Positions 1 through 8,911 of a stretch of DNA of 64,000 nt are shown piece by piece. The DNA lies in NCBI GenBank assembly GCA_001899085.1, contig MKVB01000001.1, positions 1,153,479 to 1,217,478 on the forward strand. The letters are read 5' to 3'. A model generated the notes under the pieces. The model was not told the origin of the DNA. It saw nothing but the letters and a program-made list of their open reading frames with translations, and did not search any database. Origin of the DNA: Devosia sp. 66-14. GTDB lineage: Bacteria; Pseudomonadota; Alphaproteobacteria; Rhizobiales; Devosiaceae. The number at the start of each line of letters is the position of its first letter. Position 1 is the stretch's first letter. The position numbers were made by a program, and so were the translations under genes.

Positions 1-39
1 GCCGCCCCTGCCCGGCGGGCCGAAGTCACGATGAGCCAT

Positions 40-71
40 GGGCGCCCCGCACCTCGTGTGCCGGGGCGCCC
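40..71. terminator. GC-rich hairpin downstream of apt
   Basis: Arms GGGCGCCCCGCAC (40-52) and GTGCCGGGGCGCCC (58-71) pair over 13 bp with one bulged base and a five-base loop. It lies 42 bases past the apt stop on the minus strand. No clear T-tract follows in either direction, so a terminator role is plausible but not shown. Confidence 0.4.
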
Positions 72-113
72 AACGCCGCTACCAGGATGAAAACTGTCCC
101 CGCGTCGTGGGGG

Positions 114-644
114 TCAGTGCCCTTCGAAGGGGATCAGCGCCTCGACCTTGACGCCGGTTGCCCGCAGCTTGTCCGCGCCGCCCAGGTCGAACAGGTCGAT
201 CACGAAGCCCGAATGCGACACCTCGGCGCCGGTGCGGCGCAGCAGCGAGACGGCCGCCACCGCCGTGCCGCCGGTGGCGATCAGGTCGTCGACCAGCAGC
301 ACCTTGTCACCCGCCCCGATCACGTCGGCATGGATCTCGATCGTGTCGACGCCATACTCGAGTGCGTAATTCTGTCCGATCGTCTCGCCCGGCAGCTTGC
401 CCTTCTTGCGCACCGGAATGAACCCGACGCCCAGCGCGATGGCGACGCCTGCGCCGAAGATGAAGCCCCGGGCCTCGATTCCCGCCACGTGGGTGATCCC
501 CACGTCCCGGTGCAGTTCCGCCAGCCGATCGACACTTTCGCGAAACCCGGCGGGATCCTCGATCAGCGTGGTGATGTCACGAAACAGGATGCCCTTCTTG
601 GGATAGTCGGGGATCGTGCGGACGAGCGATTTCAGATCGAGCAT
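114..644 (-). CDS. apt: Adenine phosphoribosyltransferase
   Basis: This purine salvage enzyme converts adenine and PRPP to AMP and pyrophosphate in the cytoplasm. The 176-residue product has the usual length. It shows the phosphoribosyltransferase PRPP-binding signature VLLVDDLIATGGTA near residues 115-128, the PGETIGQNYALEYG segment and a conserved N-terminal IPDYPKKGILFRDITTL region. The ATG at 644 gives the family-typical N-terminus. It lies downstream of petABC on the same strand, but a strong terminator and a small gene separate them. It is a natural partner of the purine genes at 38-59 kb, although not linked to them. Confidence 0.96.
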   Translation of the reverse strand: MLDLKSLVRTIPDYPKKGILFRDITTLIEDPAGFRESVDRLAELHRDVGITHVAGIEARGFIFGAGVAIALGVGFIPVRKKGKLPGETIGQNYALEYGVDTIEIHADVIGAGDKVLLVDDLIATGGTAVAAVSLLRRTGAEVSHSGFVIDLFDLGGADKLRATGVKVEALIPFEGH

Positions 645-690
645 GAGCGTGCTTCGGCTGGTTGACGACGAGGAAGGGATCGGGCGCGGG

Positions 691-891
691 TCAGCGCTTG
701 GCGCTGTCGACGATCTTGCGCGCCAGCTGGCCGGCCTTGTAGGCGGTATTGAGCGTCGCGTCCTTGGCAGCTGCCTTCACCTTGGGCGTCAGCAGCAGGG
801 GCGCGGCGGCAATCCCGGCGCGCACCACCGGATGGGCGATCACTGTCCGGGCCAGGGCGGCTGCCGTTACGGCGCTGCGGATGATCGACAT
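691..891 (-). CDS. Small hypothetical protein, 66 aa
   Basis: I do not recognise this protein. The frame is supported by a clear GGAGG ribosome-binding site seven bases before the ATG at 891, and it sits between the petC terminator and apt on the same strand. The product is alanine-rich with a hydrophobic centre (about residues 25-36, AGIAAAPLLLTP) and a basic, helical C-terminus, so it may be amphipathic or membrane-associated. It probably has its own promoter between 892 and 990, since the petC terminator precedes it. Confidence 0.6.
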   Translation of the reverse strand: MSIIRSAVTAAALARTVIAHPVVRAGIAAAPLLLTPKVKAAAKDATLNTAYKAGQLARKIVDSAKR

Positions 892-997
892 GGGCTGGCC
901 TCCGGATACGTCGTTCCATTGAAGCGGTGAAACGCTGGGCGAACTATCGACGATGCGCTCGCGGTTCGCAAGTGGCGTGGGCCCCCTGCGACAAACA

Positions 998-1022
998 CAA
1001 AGGGCCCCAGTGGGGCCCTTTG
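998..1022 (-). terminator. Rho-independent terminator of petABC
   Basis: A perfect 11-bp stem (CAAAGGGCCCC and GGGGCCCTTTG) with a three-base loop lies 25 bases beyond the cytochrome c1 stop. On the minus strand it is followed by the T-rich run TGTTTGTC, as expected for an intrinsic terminator of the bc1 operon. Confidence 0.85.
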
Positions 1023-1047
1023 CAGATCATCGGGACGGGGCCGAGGC

Positions 1048-1893
1048 TCAATGCTCGACGCGCGACCACAGCTTGCGCTTGACCAGGTACATCAGCCCCG
1101 CGAACAGCACCAGGAATGCAATCACCTGGAAGCCGGCTTCCTTGCGGGACACGAGGTGGGGCTCGGCCATCCACATCATGAACGAGGCAACGTCGCGCGA
1201 GTACTGGTCGACGGTCAGCGGCACGCTGCCGCTCTCGCCTTCTTCATAGGTGATGGCGCCATCGCTGAGCGGCGGGGCCATGCCGAGCGCGTGGCCCGGG
1301 AAGTAGGTGTTGTAGTGCTTGCCTTCCGGCACCTCGGCGCCTTCCGGCGGCGGGTCGACATAGCCGTTCAGCAGCGCGTGGATATAGTCCGGGCCGCCTT
1401 CCGAGTAGGCGGTGAAGTAGTTGAGGATCCACCACGGGAACGGCTGCGTGGTACCGCGGGCCTTGGCCAGCACCGAGAAGTCCGGCGGCAATGCGCCGCC
1501 ATTGGCGTCGCGGGCCTCCTGGTCATTGGTGAACGGCGACGGCCAGCGATCGGCCGCGATGCCCGGGCGCTTGCCGCCCTCGGCATCGGGATCGGTGATC
1601 TCGTACTCGGCGGCGAGCGCCTTGACCTGCCCCTCGGTGAACTCGGGACCGCCCGGCTCGCTGAGGTTGCGGAACGCCATCAGGCGCGCCGAGTGACAGC
1701 TCGAGCAGACTTCCTTGAACACCTGGAAGCCGCGCTGCAGCTGGTTGCGATCATAGGTGCCGAAGGGGCCGGCAAAGCTCCACGGCTCCTTCTTGATCTC
1801 CGGGGTGGCGTGCCCTTCCTGTGCCATGGCCGGAGCCGCGGCAAACAGGATGCTCACCAGCAGGGCGCCGATAATGCTTTTGGTCTTGATCAT
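1048..1893 (-). CDS. petC: Ubiquinol-cytochrome c reductase, cytochrome c1
   Basis: This is the haem c subunit of respiratory complex III, passing electrons from the Rieske protein to soluble cytochrome c on the periplasmic side. It has a cleavable signal peptide ending near AMAQ (residue 25), a CSSCH haem-binding motif at residues 63-67, a candidate axial Met in the GHALGMAPPLSDG segment, and a C-terminal anchor (about 252-272) followed by a basic KRKLWSR tail. It is the last gene of petABC, starting 17 bases after petB, and a strong terminator follows. It is encoded separately from cytochrome b, not as the fused fbcH form. Confidence 0.97.
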   Translation of the reverse strand: MIKTKSIIGALLVSILFAAAPAMAQEGHATPEIKKEPWSFAGPFGTYDRNQLQRGFQVFKEVCSSCHSARLMAFRNLSEPGGPEFTEGQVKALAAEYEITDPDAEGGKRPGIAADRWPSPFTNDQEARDANGGALPPDFSVLAKARGTTQPFPWWILNYFTAYSEGGPDYIHALLNGYVDPPPEGAEVPEGKHYNTYFPGHALGMAPPLSDGAITYEEGESGSVPLTVDQYSRDVASFMMWMAEPHLVSRKEAGFQVIAFLVLFAGLMYLVKRKLWSRVEH

Positions 1894-1910
1894 TGGCGTT
1901 GGGCCCCGGG

Positions 1911-3215
1911 TCAGTGCGACGTCGACGCTGCGGCAGGCTGAGCCGCCGCCGGCGCCTTGTGCTTGGCGAGCACGGACTCAGTGATCGACGTCGGCAGGGG
2001 CCGCGGCGTTTCAAAGCGTCCGAGCAGCGGAAGCACGATGAGGAAGTAGAAGAAGTAGTACGCGGTGCAGAGCTTGGAGAACGTCGCCACCGGCAGCCCC
2101 AGCACGGTGCCATCGGCCGCCGCGGCACCAAGATAGGCGAGCATCACGAAGTTCGCGACGAACAGCCAGTAGAACCACTTGAACACCGGACGGAAGGTGC
2201 CCGAGCGGACCTTTGAGGTATCGAGCCACGGCACGAAGAACAGCACCAGGATCGCGCCGGCGAAGAAGATCACGCCACCAAGCCGGCTGTCGATGAACAG
2301 GATGTTGAAGTCGATGGCGCGCAGGATCGCGTAGAACGGCAGGAAGTACCATTCCGGCACGATATGGGCCGGCGTCACCTGGCTGTTCGCCATGATGTAG
2401 TTGTCGGGGTGGCCCAGGATATCGGGCGCGAAGAACACGAACCAGGCGAACGGGATGCAGAACACGATGATCGCGAACAGGTCCTTCATCGTGTAGTACG
2501 GATGGAACGGCACCGTCTCGCGGCTCGACTTCACTTCCACGCCGATCGGGTTGCTGTTGCCCGGCACGTGCAGCGCCCAGATATGGAGCGCCACCACCGC
2601 CGCGATGATGAACGGCAGCAGGTAGTGCAGCGAGAAGAAGCGGTTGAGCGTCGCGTTGTCGACGGCGAAACCGCCGCGCAGCAGCTCGAGGATCGGCGTG
2701 CCGAGCACCGGGATGGCGCCCAGGATGTTGGTGATCACGGTGGCGGCCCAGAAGCTCATCTGGCCCCACGGCAGCACGTAGCCCATGAAGGCGGTGGTCA
2801 CCATCAGCACGAACAGCAGCACGCCCAGGATCCACAGGATCTCGCGCGGCGCCTTGTACGAGCCGAAATACAGCCCCCGGAACATGTGGATATAGACCGC
2901 CGCGAAGAACATCGAGGCGCCCGTGGCATGCACGGCCTGGATGATGCGGCCGCCATTCACATCACGGCGGATATGCTCCACCGAGTCGAAGGCGAGGCTG
3001 ACATGCGGGGTGTAGTGCATGGCGAGGATCACGCCCGTCACGATCTGCACGCCGAGCATGAAGGCGAGGATGGCGCCGAAGGTCCACCAGTAGTTGAGGT
3101 TCTTCGGCGTCGGGTAGTCCATCAGGTGTTCTTTGGACCACCGGATGATCGGCAGGCGATCGTCGATCCACTTCTCGACGACGTTACCGGGGACGTAGCT
3201 GGATTCGTGAGCCAT
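1911..3215 (-). CDS. petB: Ubiquinol-cytochrome c reductase, cytochrome b
   Basis: This is the di-haem membrane core of complex III carrying the quinol oxidation (Qo) and reduction (Qi) sites. The 434-residue protein has multiple hydrophobic helices, the paired haem ligand histidines in [19 protein letters not shown] and [20 protein letters not shown], and the Qo-site PEWY motif in [16 protein letters not shown]. An Ala/Pro-rich C-terminal tail ([15 protein letters not shown]) extends past the conserved core. It lies 14 bases downstream of petA and 17 bases upstream of petC in one transcription unit. Confidence 0.97.
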   Translation of the reverse strand: MAHESSYVPGNVVEKWIDDRLPIIRWSKEHLMDYPTPKNLNYWWTFGAILAFMLGVQIVTGVILAMHYTPHVSLAFDSVEHIRRDVNGGRIIQAVHATGASMFFAAVYIHMFRGLYFGSYKAPREILWILGVLLFVLMVTTAFMGYVLPWGQMSFWAATVITNILGAIPVLGTPILELLRGGFAVDNATLNRFFSLHYLLPFIIAAVVALHIWALHVPGNSNPIGVEVKSSRETVPFHPYYTMKDLFAIIVFCIPFAWFVFFAPDILGHPDNYIMANSQVTPAHIVPEWYFLPFYAILRAIDFNILFIDSRLGGVIFFAGAILVLFFVPWLDTSKVRSGTFRPVFKWFYWLFVANFVMLAYLGAAAADGTVLGLPVATFSKLCTAYYFFYFLIVLPLLGRFETPRPLPTSITESVLAKHKAPAAAQPAAASTSH

Positions 3216-3229
3216 CTGGTCTGGTCCCC

Positions 3230-3772
3230 TTAACCGATCTGCACGAGCGTGTCGGTGACGAATTCATAGGGCGGCAGGACCAGGTTGGTCGGCGCGGGGC
3301 CCTTGCGGATACGGCCGGCAGTGTCGAACTGCGAGCCATGGCAGGGGCAGGCCCAACCGTCATAATCGCCCGACTGGCCGACCGGGATGCAGCCCAGATG
3401 CGTGCAGTTGGCGATCATGATCAGCCACTGCTCGTGCCCCGGCTTGGTGCGCTGCTCGTCGGTCGCCGGATCCTTGAGTTCCGACATCGGCACGGCTTTG
3501 GCCTCGGCGATCTCGGCGGCGGTGCGGTGACGCACGAACACCGGCAGACCGCGCCACTTGATGGTGACCGACTCGCCTTCCTGGATGTTCGACAGATCGA
3601 ACTCGATGCTGGCGAGCGCCAGCACGGACGCGTCCGGATTGAGCTGGTTGATCAGCGGCCAGGTCACGCCGGCCACGCCCACCGCGCCGACGGCGCCTGC
3701 CGCGATATAGAGGAAATCGCGCCGACCCGGTTTAGGGGCGTCCTGATGTGCCAGATTGGATTGCGTCGCCAA
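3230..3772 (-). CDS. petA: Ubiquinol-cytochrome c reductase, Rieske iron-sulfur subunit
   Basis: This subunit moves electrons from ubiquinol to cytochrome c1 through a 2Fe-2S cluster. The 180-residue product carries a twin-arginine RRDFLY motif before its N-terminal anchor (about residues 21-40), and both Rieske cluster motifs, CTHLGC and CPCHGS, the latter followed by a conserved GRIRKGPAP segment. It is first in petABC. The 211 bases upstream, shared with divergent trmL, should hold the operon promoter. Confidence 0.97.
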   Translation of the reverse strand: MATQSNLAHQDAPKPGRRDFLYIAAGAVGAVGVAGVTWPLINQLNPDASVLALASIEFDLSNIQEGESVTIKWRGLPVFVRHRTAAEIAEAKAVPMSELKDPATDEQRTKPGHEQWLIMIANCTHLGCIPVGQSGDYDGWACPCHGSQFDTAGRIRKGPAPTNLVLPPYEFVTDTLVQIG

Positions 3773-3983
3773 GGTAAGCTTCCGTCTGTTGTGTCTTGAT
3801 CAGCGCCTCGGTGCCCGTTGGCATAGGCCACATAGCCAAAGCCAACCCCCGCCCTCAACAGCGCGTGATTTGGGCGTTCTTTTGACACTATGAATGGGGC
3901 TTGTCCAGCCGGAGACAGGGTGACTTTCCCCCGATGCGACACTATAGCAACCGTCAAAAACTCAACCAAGAAGGTCAGGAATA

Positions 3984-4454
3984 ATGACCATCGATCTGGC
4001 CCTCTACCAACCCGATATCGCGCAGAACACCGGCACCCTGCTCCGCCTCGGCGCCTGCCTCGGCGTCATGGTGCACATCATCCATCCGACCGGGTTCCAG
4101 TTCTCGCCCCGTTCGATCCGCCGGGGCGCCCTCGACTACCTCGAACACGCCCGCTTCACTGAGCATGACAGCTACGCCCATTTCGACGCCTGGCGCCGCG
4201 GCGCCGGTCGCCGGCTGGCGCTGCTGACCACCAAGGCCGGCACCTCCGCCTACGCGGTGAACTATCGACCCGATGACATCTTGCTGCTCGGCCGTGAGTC
4301 CGCCGGCGTGCCCGACAACGTCGCCGCCGACGCCGACCTCAGCGTCCGCATCCCCATGCGACAAGATATGCGCTCGCTCAACGTGGCCGTGGCCGGCAGC
4401 CTCGTGCTAGGGGAAGCGCTGCGACAGACCAACGGTTTTGCAGCCCTCACATGA
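3984..4454 (+). CDS. trmL: tRNA (cytidine(34)-2'-O)-methyltransferase
   Basis: This SPOUT-class enzyme 2'-O-methylates the wobble nucleotide of certain leucine tRNAs using S-adenosylmethionine. The 156-residue protein begins with the family pattern [18 protein letters not shown] and contains the knot-forming motifs [11 protein letters not shown] and [17 protein letters not shown], where the cofactor binds. It runs divergently from petABC and overlaps hemF by four bases (ATGA), so the two are probably translationally coupled. Confidence 0.95.
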   Translation: MTIDLALYQPDIAQNTGTLLRLGACLGVMVHIIHPTGFQFSPRSIRRGALDYLEHARFTEHDSYAHFDAWRRGAGRRLALLTTKAGTSAYAVNYRPDDILLLGRESAGVPDNVAADADLSVRIPMRQDMRSLNVAVAGSLVLGEALRQTNGFAALT

Positions 4455-5320
4455 CTTTGCCCGCCGATATTGAATCAAAAAAGCAACGCGCCGCGGCCTG
4501 GTTCCGCAGCTTTCGCGACCAGCTCTGCCAGAGCCTCGAAGCTGTCGAGGCCGAGGTCACCGGCCCCCACGCCGACCGCCCGGCCGGCAAGTTCGAGATC
4601 GAACCCTGGGCGCGCGCGGCCGGCGGCGGCGGTGAAATGGGCCTGCTGCACGGCCGGGTGTTCGAAAAGGCCGGCGTCCATATCTCGACCGTTCACGGCC
4701 ATTTCTCCGAGGAGTTCGCCCGCCAGATGCCGCATACCGAGGCGGGCGCCGAGTTCTGGAGCGCCGGCGTCTCGGTGATCATCCATCCCTGGAACCCCCA
4801 CGTTCCCGCCGCGCACATGAACACCCGCATGATCGTCACCGGCAAATGGTGGTTCGGCGGCGGCGGCGACCTGACCCCGGTGCTGGATCGCCGGCGCACC
4901 CAGGATGACCCCGACAGCATCGCCTTCCACGAGGCGTACCGGGCCGCCTGCGAGGCGCATGGCGTCGACTACGCCGCCTACAAGAAATGGTGCGACGAGT
5001 ATTTCTACCTGCCGCATCGCAAGGAACCGCGCGGCATTGGCGGCATTTTTTACGACAACCACAATTCGGGGAACTGGGACGCCGACTTCGCCTTCACCCA
5101 GGATGTCGGCCGCGCCTTCGACAGCGTCTATCCCGCCCTGGTGCGCCGCAATTTCGAGACACCATGGACCGAGGCCGACCGCCACGAACAGCTGGTGCGG
5201 CGTGGGCGCTATGTCGAGTTCAACCTGCTCTACGACCGCGGCACCACCTTCGGCCTCAAGACCGGCGGCAACGTCACGTCGATTCTCTCCTCCATGCCGC
5301 CGGAAGTGCGCTGGCCGTAA
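4451..5320 (+). CDS. hemF: Oxygen-dependent coproporphyrinogen III oxidase
   Basis: HemF oxidatively decarboxylates coproporphyrinogen III to protoporphyrinogen IX in haem synthesis, using O2. At 289 residues it has normal length. Visible family signatures are [41 protein letters not shown] and the C-terminal [19 protein letters not shown]. Coupling to trmL by an ATGA overlap suggests one two-gene transcript. Haem supply for the neighbouring bc1 complex may explain the location, which is inference. Confidence 0.97.
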   Translation: MTLPADIESKKQRAAAWFRSFRDQLCQSLEAVEAEVTGPHADRPAGKFEIEPWARAAGGGGEMGLLHGRVFEKAGVHISTVHGHFSEEFARQMPHTEAGAEFWSAGVSVIIHPWNPHVPAAHMNTRMIVTGKWWFGGGGDLTPVLDRRRTQDDPDSIAFHEAYRAACEAHGVDYAAYKKWCDEYFYLPHRKEPRGIGGIFYDNHNSGNWDADFAFTQDVGRAFDSVYPALVRRNFETPWTEADRHEQLVRRGRYVEFNLLYDRGTTFGLKTGGNVTSILSSMPPEVRWP

Positions 5321-5373
5321 GCCACCTTACCAACCTTTCCGAAGCTTAACGCGCCGGAAACTACCGGTGGCCA

Positions 5374-5402
5374 ACCGGCGCTCCTAAGTCTCAGGCGCCG
5401 GT
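5374..5402 (+). terminator. Possible hairpin after hemF
   Basis: ACCGGCGC (5374-5381) pairs with GCGCCGGT (5395-5402) around a 13-base loop, 54 bases after the hemF stop. No T-tract follows, so termination is uncertain. The rest of 5321-5478 shows nothing else clear. Confidence 0.35.
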
Positions 5403-5478
5403 GCAAAACCGCACCCCCGAACGGTTCCAGCCAGCGCAACGGAACCGCGCTTCAGCTTCGCTGCTTGTGGAGTTCAAG

Positions 5479-5910
5479 ATGAACAACGCTCTCCAGGGCA
5501 ATCCTCTCAAAGGCTTGGGAGCCACGGCTGCCGCCGCGGCAATCCTCCTCGTAGCCGCTCCGGCCTTCGCTTCGACCCCGGCTTTCTCGCTCGCCAGTCC
5601 CAATACCGGCATGTCGGTCGACAGCTTCGACCAGCAGGTCCAGGTCTACAACCGGCAGAACATCGCTGACCTGTTGCACGCCAAGACCGTATCCGTGGTG
5701 AAGTTCGACAATGCTTGGAGCGATGGCGGCGACGCCGAGAAGGCGTTCGACGCAGTCAATAACAGCGACCAGTCGATCCACCTGCTGCGCGAAGCGCTGA
5801 AGGCCGATCCGGCGGCGATGCGGCTGCTGGCCCGCAACCATGTGGCGGTCGACCAGGTCATCGACATCGCGCCCACCGGCAGCGGCTCGGTACAGCTCTA
5901 CATCTCGTGA
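5479..5910 (+). CDS. Secreted hypothetical protein, 143 aa
   Basis: I do not recognise the family. The ATG at 5479 is preferred over an upstream GTG at 5401, because it has a GTGGAG-like ribosome site and starts directly before a signal peptide: a hydrophobic stretch (about residues 15-28) and an AFAS cleavage-like site near residue 32. The mature part is acidic, without cysteines, and ends TGSGSVQLYIS. It is probably periplasmic. It appears monocistronic, between a hairpin after hemF and another at 5930. Confidence 0.7.
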   Translation: MNNALQGNPLKGLGATAAAAAILLVAAPAFASTPAFSLASPNTGMSVDSFDQQVQVYNRQNIADLLHAKTVSVVKFDNAWSDGGDAEKAFDAVNNSDQSIHLLREALKADPAAMRLLARNHVAVDQVIDIAPTGSGSVQLYIS

Positions 5911-5929
5911 CAGCGAGGTGACCCGCTCT

Positions 5930-5963
5930 GGAGCATTTCGCCGCCGCAGTGGCGAAATGCTCC
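5930..5963. terminator. Perfect 13-bp hairpin
   Basis: GGAGCATTTCGCC (5930-5942) and GGCGAAATGCTCC (5951-5963) are exact complements around an eight-base loop, 19 bases after the preceding stop codon. There is no T-tract, so it may be a transcript-end stabiliser or a dispersed palindrome rather than a classical terminator. Confidence 0.55.
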
Positions 5964-6044
5964 AAGTCGCGGGGCTGAGCCCCCCGCTTCATTCCACCGG
6001 CCAACCGCGCTACACCTCTGCCACGAGGGGAGTGCAGCCGGCCG

Positions 6045-7214
6045 ATGACGCTGACCGATATCGAGATCAAGGGTTTCCGCTCGGTCCGCAAACTCCGCCT
6101 GCCCCTGCGCCAGCTCACCGTGCTGATCGGCGGCAACGGCGTCGGCAAGACCAACCTCTACCGTTCGCTCGAACTGCTGCATGCCGCCGCCCGCGGCACG
6201 CTGGCCGACGAGATCGCCCGTGAGGGCGGGCTCGGCTCGATCTTCTGGGCCGGCGGCCGCAACCTCACCGCCGATGGCAGCTTCGATCCGATGTATCGCA
6301 CCGACGGCTATCGCGCGCACGAAGGCGGCAACCGCCTGACCCTCGAGGCGCGCCTCGAGCTCGATGCGTTTCTGCCCACCTACCGGATCGAGCTGGGCTT
6401 TCCGACCCCCGATGCCGCTGCTTTCGCCAACGAAGCCCAGATCAAGCAGGAAACCATCGAACTCCGGCAGGGTGGTCGCGCCATTGGCCTGCTCGATCGC
6501 AAGAACAATGCCGTGTTCGCCCGGGCGGCCGGCGGCCAACGCGAACTGATCGACGAACGCGCACTCGCCAGCGAAACGGCGCTGTCCACCGTGCGCGGCG
6601 GCTATCCCGAAATTGCCGTTGTCCGGCAGGAACTGAGCAACTGGCGGTTCTTTCACGGCTTCCGCACCGACCGGGAGTCGCCGTTGCGGCAGCCCTCGCG
6701 CGCCATCACCTCGCCGATTCTCGCTTCGAGCGGCGGCAATCTGGCTTCGGTGCTGGCCACCCTGCGGCACGTGCGCGGCGAAACCGCCGACCTCGATGCC
6801 ACGATCGATGCGGCCTTTCCCGGCGCCGAGCTGGTGGTCCCGGCTCCCGGTGAGTTCGCCAGCTTCGGCATGATCTTCCCGGAAACGCCGAAACGCACCT
6901 TCTGGGCACATGAGCTGTCCGACGGCACGTTGCAGTTCCTCGCCTTGATGGGCGCCCTGCTCTCCTACCGGCTGCCGCCCTTCATCGCGCTCAACGAGCC
7001 GGAAGCCAGCCTCCACCCGAGCCTGTTGCCGGCGCTTGCCCACACCATCGTCAAGGCGGCCGAGCGGGCGCAGATCTGGGTGGTCACCCATTCGCAGCCG
7101 CTGGCCGATGCCATCGCCGAGGCCAGCGGCATCGTGCCGCGCGAAGTGATCCGCACCGAAAACGGCACGGCGATCCGCGGTCTCAGCCCGTTGGGCGTGT
7201 TCGATGACGACTGA
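6045..7214 (+). CDS. Stand-alone AAA/ABC-type ATPase
   Basis: The 389-residue protein has the SMC/RecF-like layout of predicted bacterial ATPases: N-terminal strand IEIKGFRSVRKLRLPL, Walker A GGNGVGKT (about residues 29-36), an ABC-like signature ELSDGTLQFLALM, Walker B FIALNEPEASLHP and a switch histidine in WVVTHSQPLADA. No nuclease or DNA-binding domain is visible and no partner gene lies beside it, so it is not an obvious OLD-type defence protein. Its role is unknown. It is convergent with the next gene: the two stop codons abut. Confidence 0.8.
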   Translation: MTLTDIEIKGFRSVRKLRLPLRQLTVLIGGNGVGKTNLYRSLELLHAAARGTLADEIAREGGLGSIFWAGGRNLTADGSFDPMYRTDGYRAHEGGNRLTLEARLELDAFLPTYRIELGFPTPDAAAFANEAQIKQETIELRQGGRAIGLLDRKNNAVFARAAGGQRELIDERALASETALSTVRGGYPEIAVVRQELSNWRFFHGFRTDRESPLRQPSRAITSPILASSGGNLASVLATLRHVRGETADLDATIDAAFPGAELVVPAPGEFASFGMIFPETPKRTFWAHELSDGTLQFLALMGALLSYRLPPFIALNEPEASLHPSLLPALAHTIVKAAERAQIWVVTHSQPLADAIAEASGIVPREVIRTENGTAIRGLSPLGVFDDD

Positions 7215-8378
7215 TCAGCCGTGCGGTCGGGTCACGGTGAAGCCGCGCACCACGTCGCCGAACCGCTCTGGCAGCGGCACCCCGAAACTGCCGCCCAGCG
7301 TGCGCACGGCGGCATAGTCGACCTTGCTGCCGATGCTCATGTCGATCAGCACGTTGATCGCCTCGAGCGGCGTTCGCGCCTCTTTATAGGGGCGGGTCTC
7401 GACCAGCGCCGCGAAGATATCGCAGACCGTGAGGATGCGCGTCAGCGGCCCGATCTCGGCGCCGCGCAGCCGGTCCGGATAGCCGCTGCCGTCGAGCGCC
7501 TCATGGTGGTGCCGCACCGCGTCCAGCACCAGCGCCGACACGTTCCCCTGCTTGCTGAGATAGTCGAAGCCGGCGCCCGGATGCAGTTTCACCGCCTCGA
7601 ACTCTTCCGCCGTGAGCTTTCCCGGCTTGTCGAGGATGTGCCGGGGAATCACCGCCTTGCCGACATCGTGCAGCAGGGCCGCATTCATCAGCGCCGCCGC
7701 CTGCCCGCCTCCGAGCCCGGCCCCCTTGGCGAACCCTGCCGCGACGCCGGTAACCAGCAGGCAGTGCTGGAACGTCCCTTCATGGTGCCGGCGCACCGAG
7801 GCCAGCCACGCATCGGCGCCCACTGCCCTGACGCTGGCCAGCACCCCCGCCGCCGCCTGCGATACCGCCTGCAGCGACACCGGCGCATCGCTCAGCATCC
7901 CCTCGAACAGCGTTTCGAGCGAATGCTCGGCTTCGGCGATCGAGGCACCGCCCGCGTCGGCCCGCAGCGCCGTTTCCGCCGCCGCGGTGCGGCGCGCCCG
8001 TCCCGTTACCGAGTATTCGCGGCGCAGCTCGGCGAGGGCAAACTTGCGCACCATGTGACGCGTCGCCCCCAGCGCATTGGCCTGCACCCTGAGCAACCGC
8101 TCGCCGGAGCCTTCGTCGATCAGGAAGGTACGCGCCCGGATCGCCGGCACCCGATCGAGCGCATGCTTCAGCCGGCCCACTGAATCCATGTCGCGCAGGT
8201 CGGCGTCGACCACCACCTGTTCGGCATCGGCCAGGTCGTCGAGCCGCAGTTCGGACAGCAGATGGATCGGCGCGCCGAGCTTTCCGGCTATAGCCCGCCC
8301 GTGCCCCTCCCAATGCGGATCGCACACGAACACCACGGTTCCGCGATCTGCCGGCTCTATTTGTGCGTCTTTGTCCAT
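7215..8378 (-). CDS. HD-GYP domain protein, probable c-di-GMP phosphodiesterase
   Basis: The ATG at 8378 gives 387 residues. The frame stays open further upstream, but that part is repeat DNA and other-frame sequence of the cca gene. The N-terminal 130 residues (VVFVCDPHWEGHG and VDADLRDMDS) form an unassigned, possibly receiver-like sensory domain. The C-terminal half carries the HD metal-binding dyad in LLHDVGK (His237-Asp238) and HHHEALDGSGYP with GYP at 299-301, the combination expected of an active c-di-GMP phosphodiesterase. It may act opposite the GGDEF-EAL protein at 34.8 kb; that link is inference. Confidence 0.85.
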   Translation of the reverse strand: MDKDAQIEPADRGTVVFVCDPHWEGHGRAIAGKLGAPIHLLSELRLDDLADAEQVVVDADLRDMDSVGRLKHALDRVPAIRARTFLIDEGSGERLLRVQANALGATRHMVRKFALAELRREYSVTGRARRTAAAETALRADAGGASIAEAEHSLETLFEGMLSDAPVSLQAVSQAAAGVLASVRAVGADAWLASVRRHHEGTFQHCLLVTGVAAGFAKGAGLGGGQAAALMNAALLHDVGKAVIPRHILDKPGKLTAEEFEAVKLHPGAGFDYLSKQGNVSALVLDAVRHHHEALDGSGYPDRLRGAEIGPLTRILTVCDIFAALVETRPYKEARTPLEAINVLIDMSIGSKVDYAAVRTLGGSFGVPLPERFGDVVRGFTVTRPHG

Positions 8379-8546
8379 CGCCGACGATAGTCTTGCCCCA
8401 TTGCGGCAATCGTCGCTGCACATTCGTAGCTGTTTCGTGAATCTTTGAATGCAATTGACCGCGTAGCGCGAGGCAACGCGGCAGTGGCCCCGCCCTTGCC
8501 GCATTCCTGTGACCTGATGGCCTGCCACCAACGATGGAGCAAGATC

Positions 8547-8735
8547 ATGAAATCGTTCGAATGTGGCACCCTGGTTCCCGGCTGCACCTGGCACACCCAG
8601 GCCGAGGACACCGCCGAAATCGTCCGCCGCGCCGCCGACCACCTGCGCAATGCGCATGGCGAAGAGGTGATCCGTCCCAACATGGTCGACGAGATCAAGG
8701 CCCGCGTGCACGAAAAGGGCGAAGCCGTGCATTGA
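8547..8735 (+). CDS. Small DUF1059-like protein, 62 aa
   Basis: The start at 8547 follows a GGAG seven bases upstream. The product MKSFECGTLVPGCTWHTQ... matches the general pattern of short DUF1059 proteins: an early FxCGxxxxGC pair of cysteines, a conserved Trp-His, and a helical C-terminus (EEVIRPNMVDEIKARV). The biochemical role of the family is not known to me. It is divergent from the HD-GYP gene and followed by an inverted repeat pair. Confidence 0.75.
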   Translation: MKSFECGTLVPGCTWHTQAEDTAEIVRRAADHLRNAHGEEVIRPNMVDEIKARVHEKGEAVH

Positions 8736-8760
8736 GGCGATAGCTGGCGCTTTGAAGCCG

Positions 8761-8888
8761 GTGCACTTGGCGCCCCTCACCCTAGCCCTCTCCCCGGAGG
8801 GGCGAGGGGACGCATTTTGCATCGACAGTGCCACAACGCCCCCTCGCCCCTCCGGGGAGAGGGTCGGGGTGAGGGGCGCCAAGCGCAC
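8761..8888. repeat. Palindromic repeat pair, family A
   Basis: Two arms, 8761-8809 and 8840-8888, are near-exact reverse complements: TTGGCGCCCCTCACCCTAGC at one end and its counterpart GGGTGAGGGGCGCCAA at the other, with an inner CTCCCCGGAGGGG palindrome in each arm. Related units occur at 20086, 28690, 46861 and, more divergent, 52621. All are between genes. Confidence 0.9.
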
Positions 8889-8911
8889 CAATCTTGGAGA
8901 AGAGCGCCGCC

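Noticed and set aside
6045..7214. The AAA ATPase as part of an anti-phage defence system
   Set aside because: There is no TOPRIM, nuclease, reverse transcriptase or other effector in the protein or beside it. The neighbours are a secreted protein and an HD-GYP gene on other transcripts.
8761..8888. Repeat arrays considered as CRISPR
   Set aside because: The repeats are inverted pairs scattered over the window, not direct repeats with regular unique spacers, and no cas gene is present.
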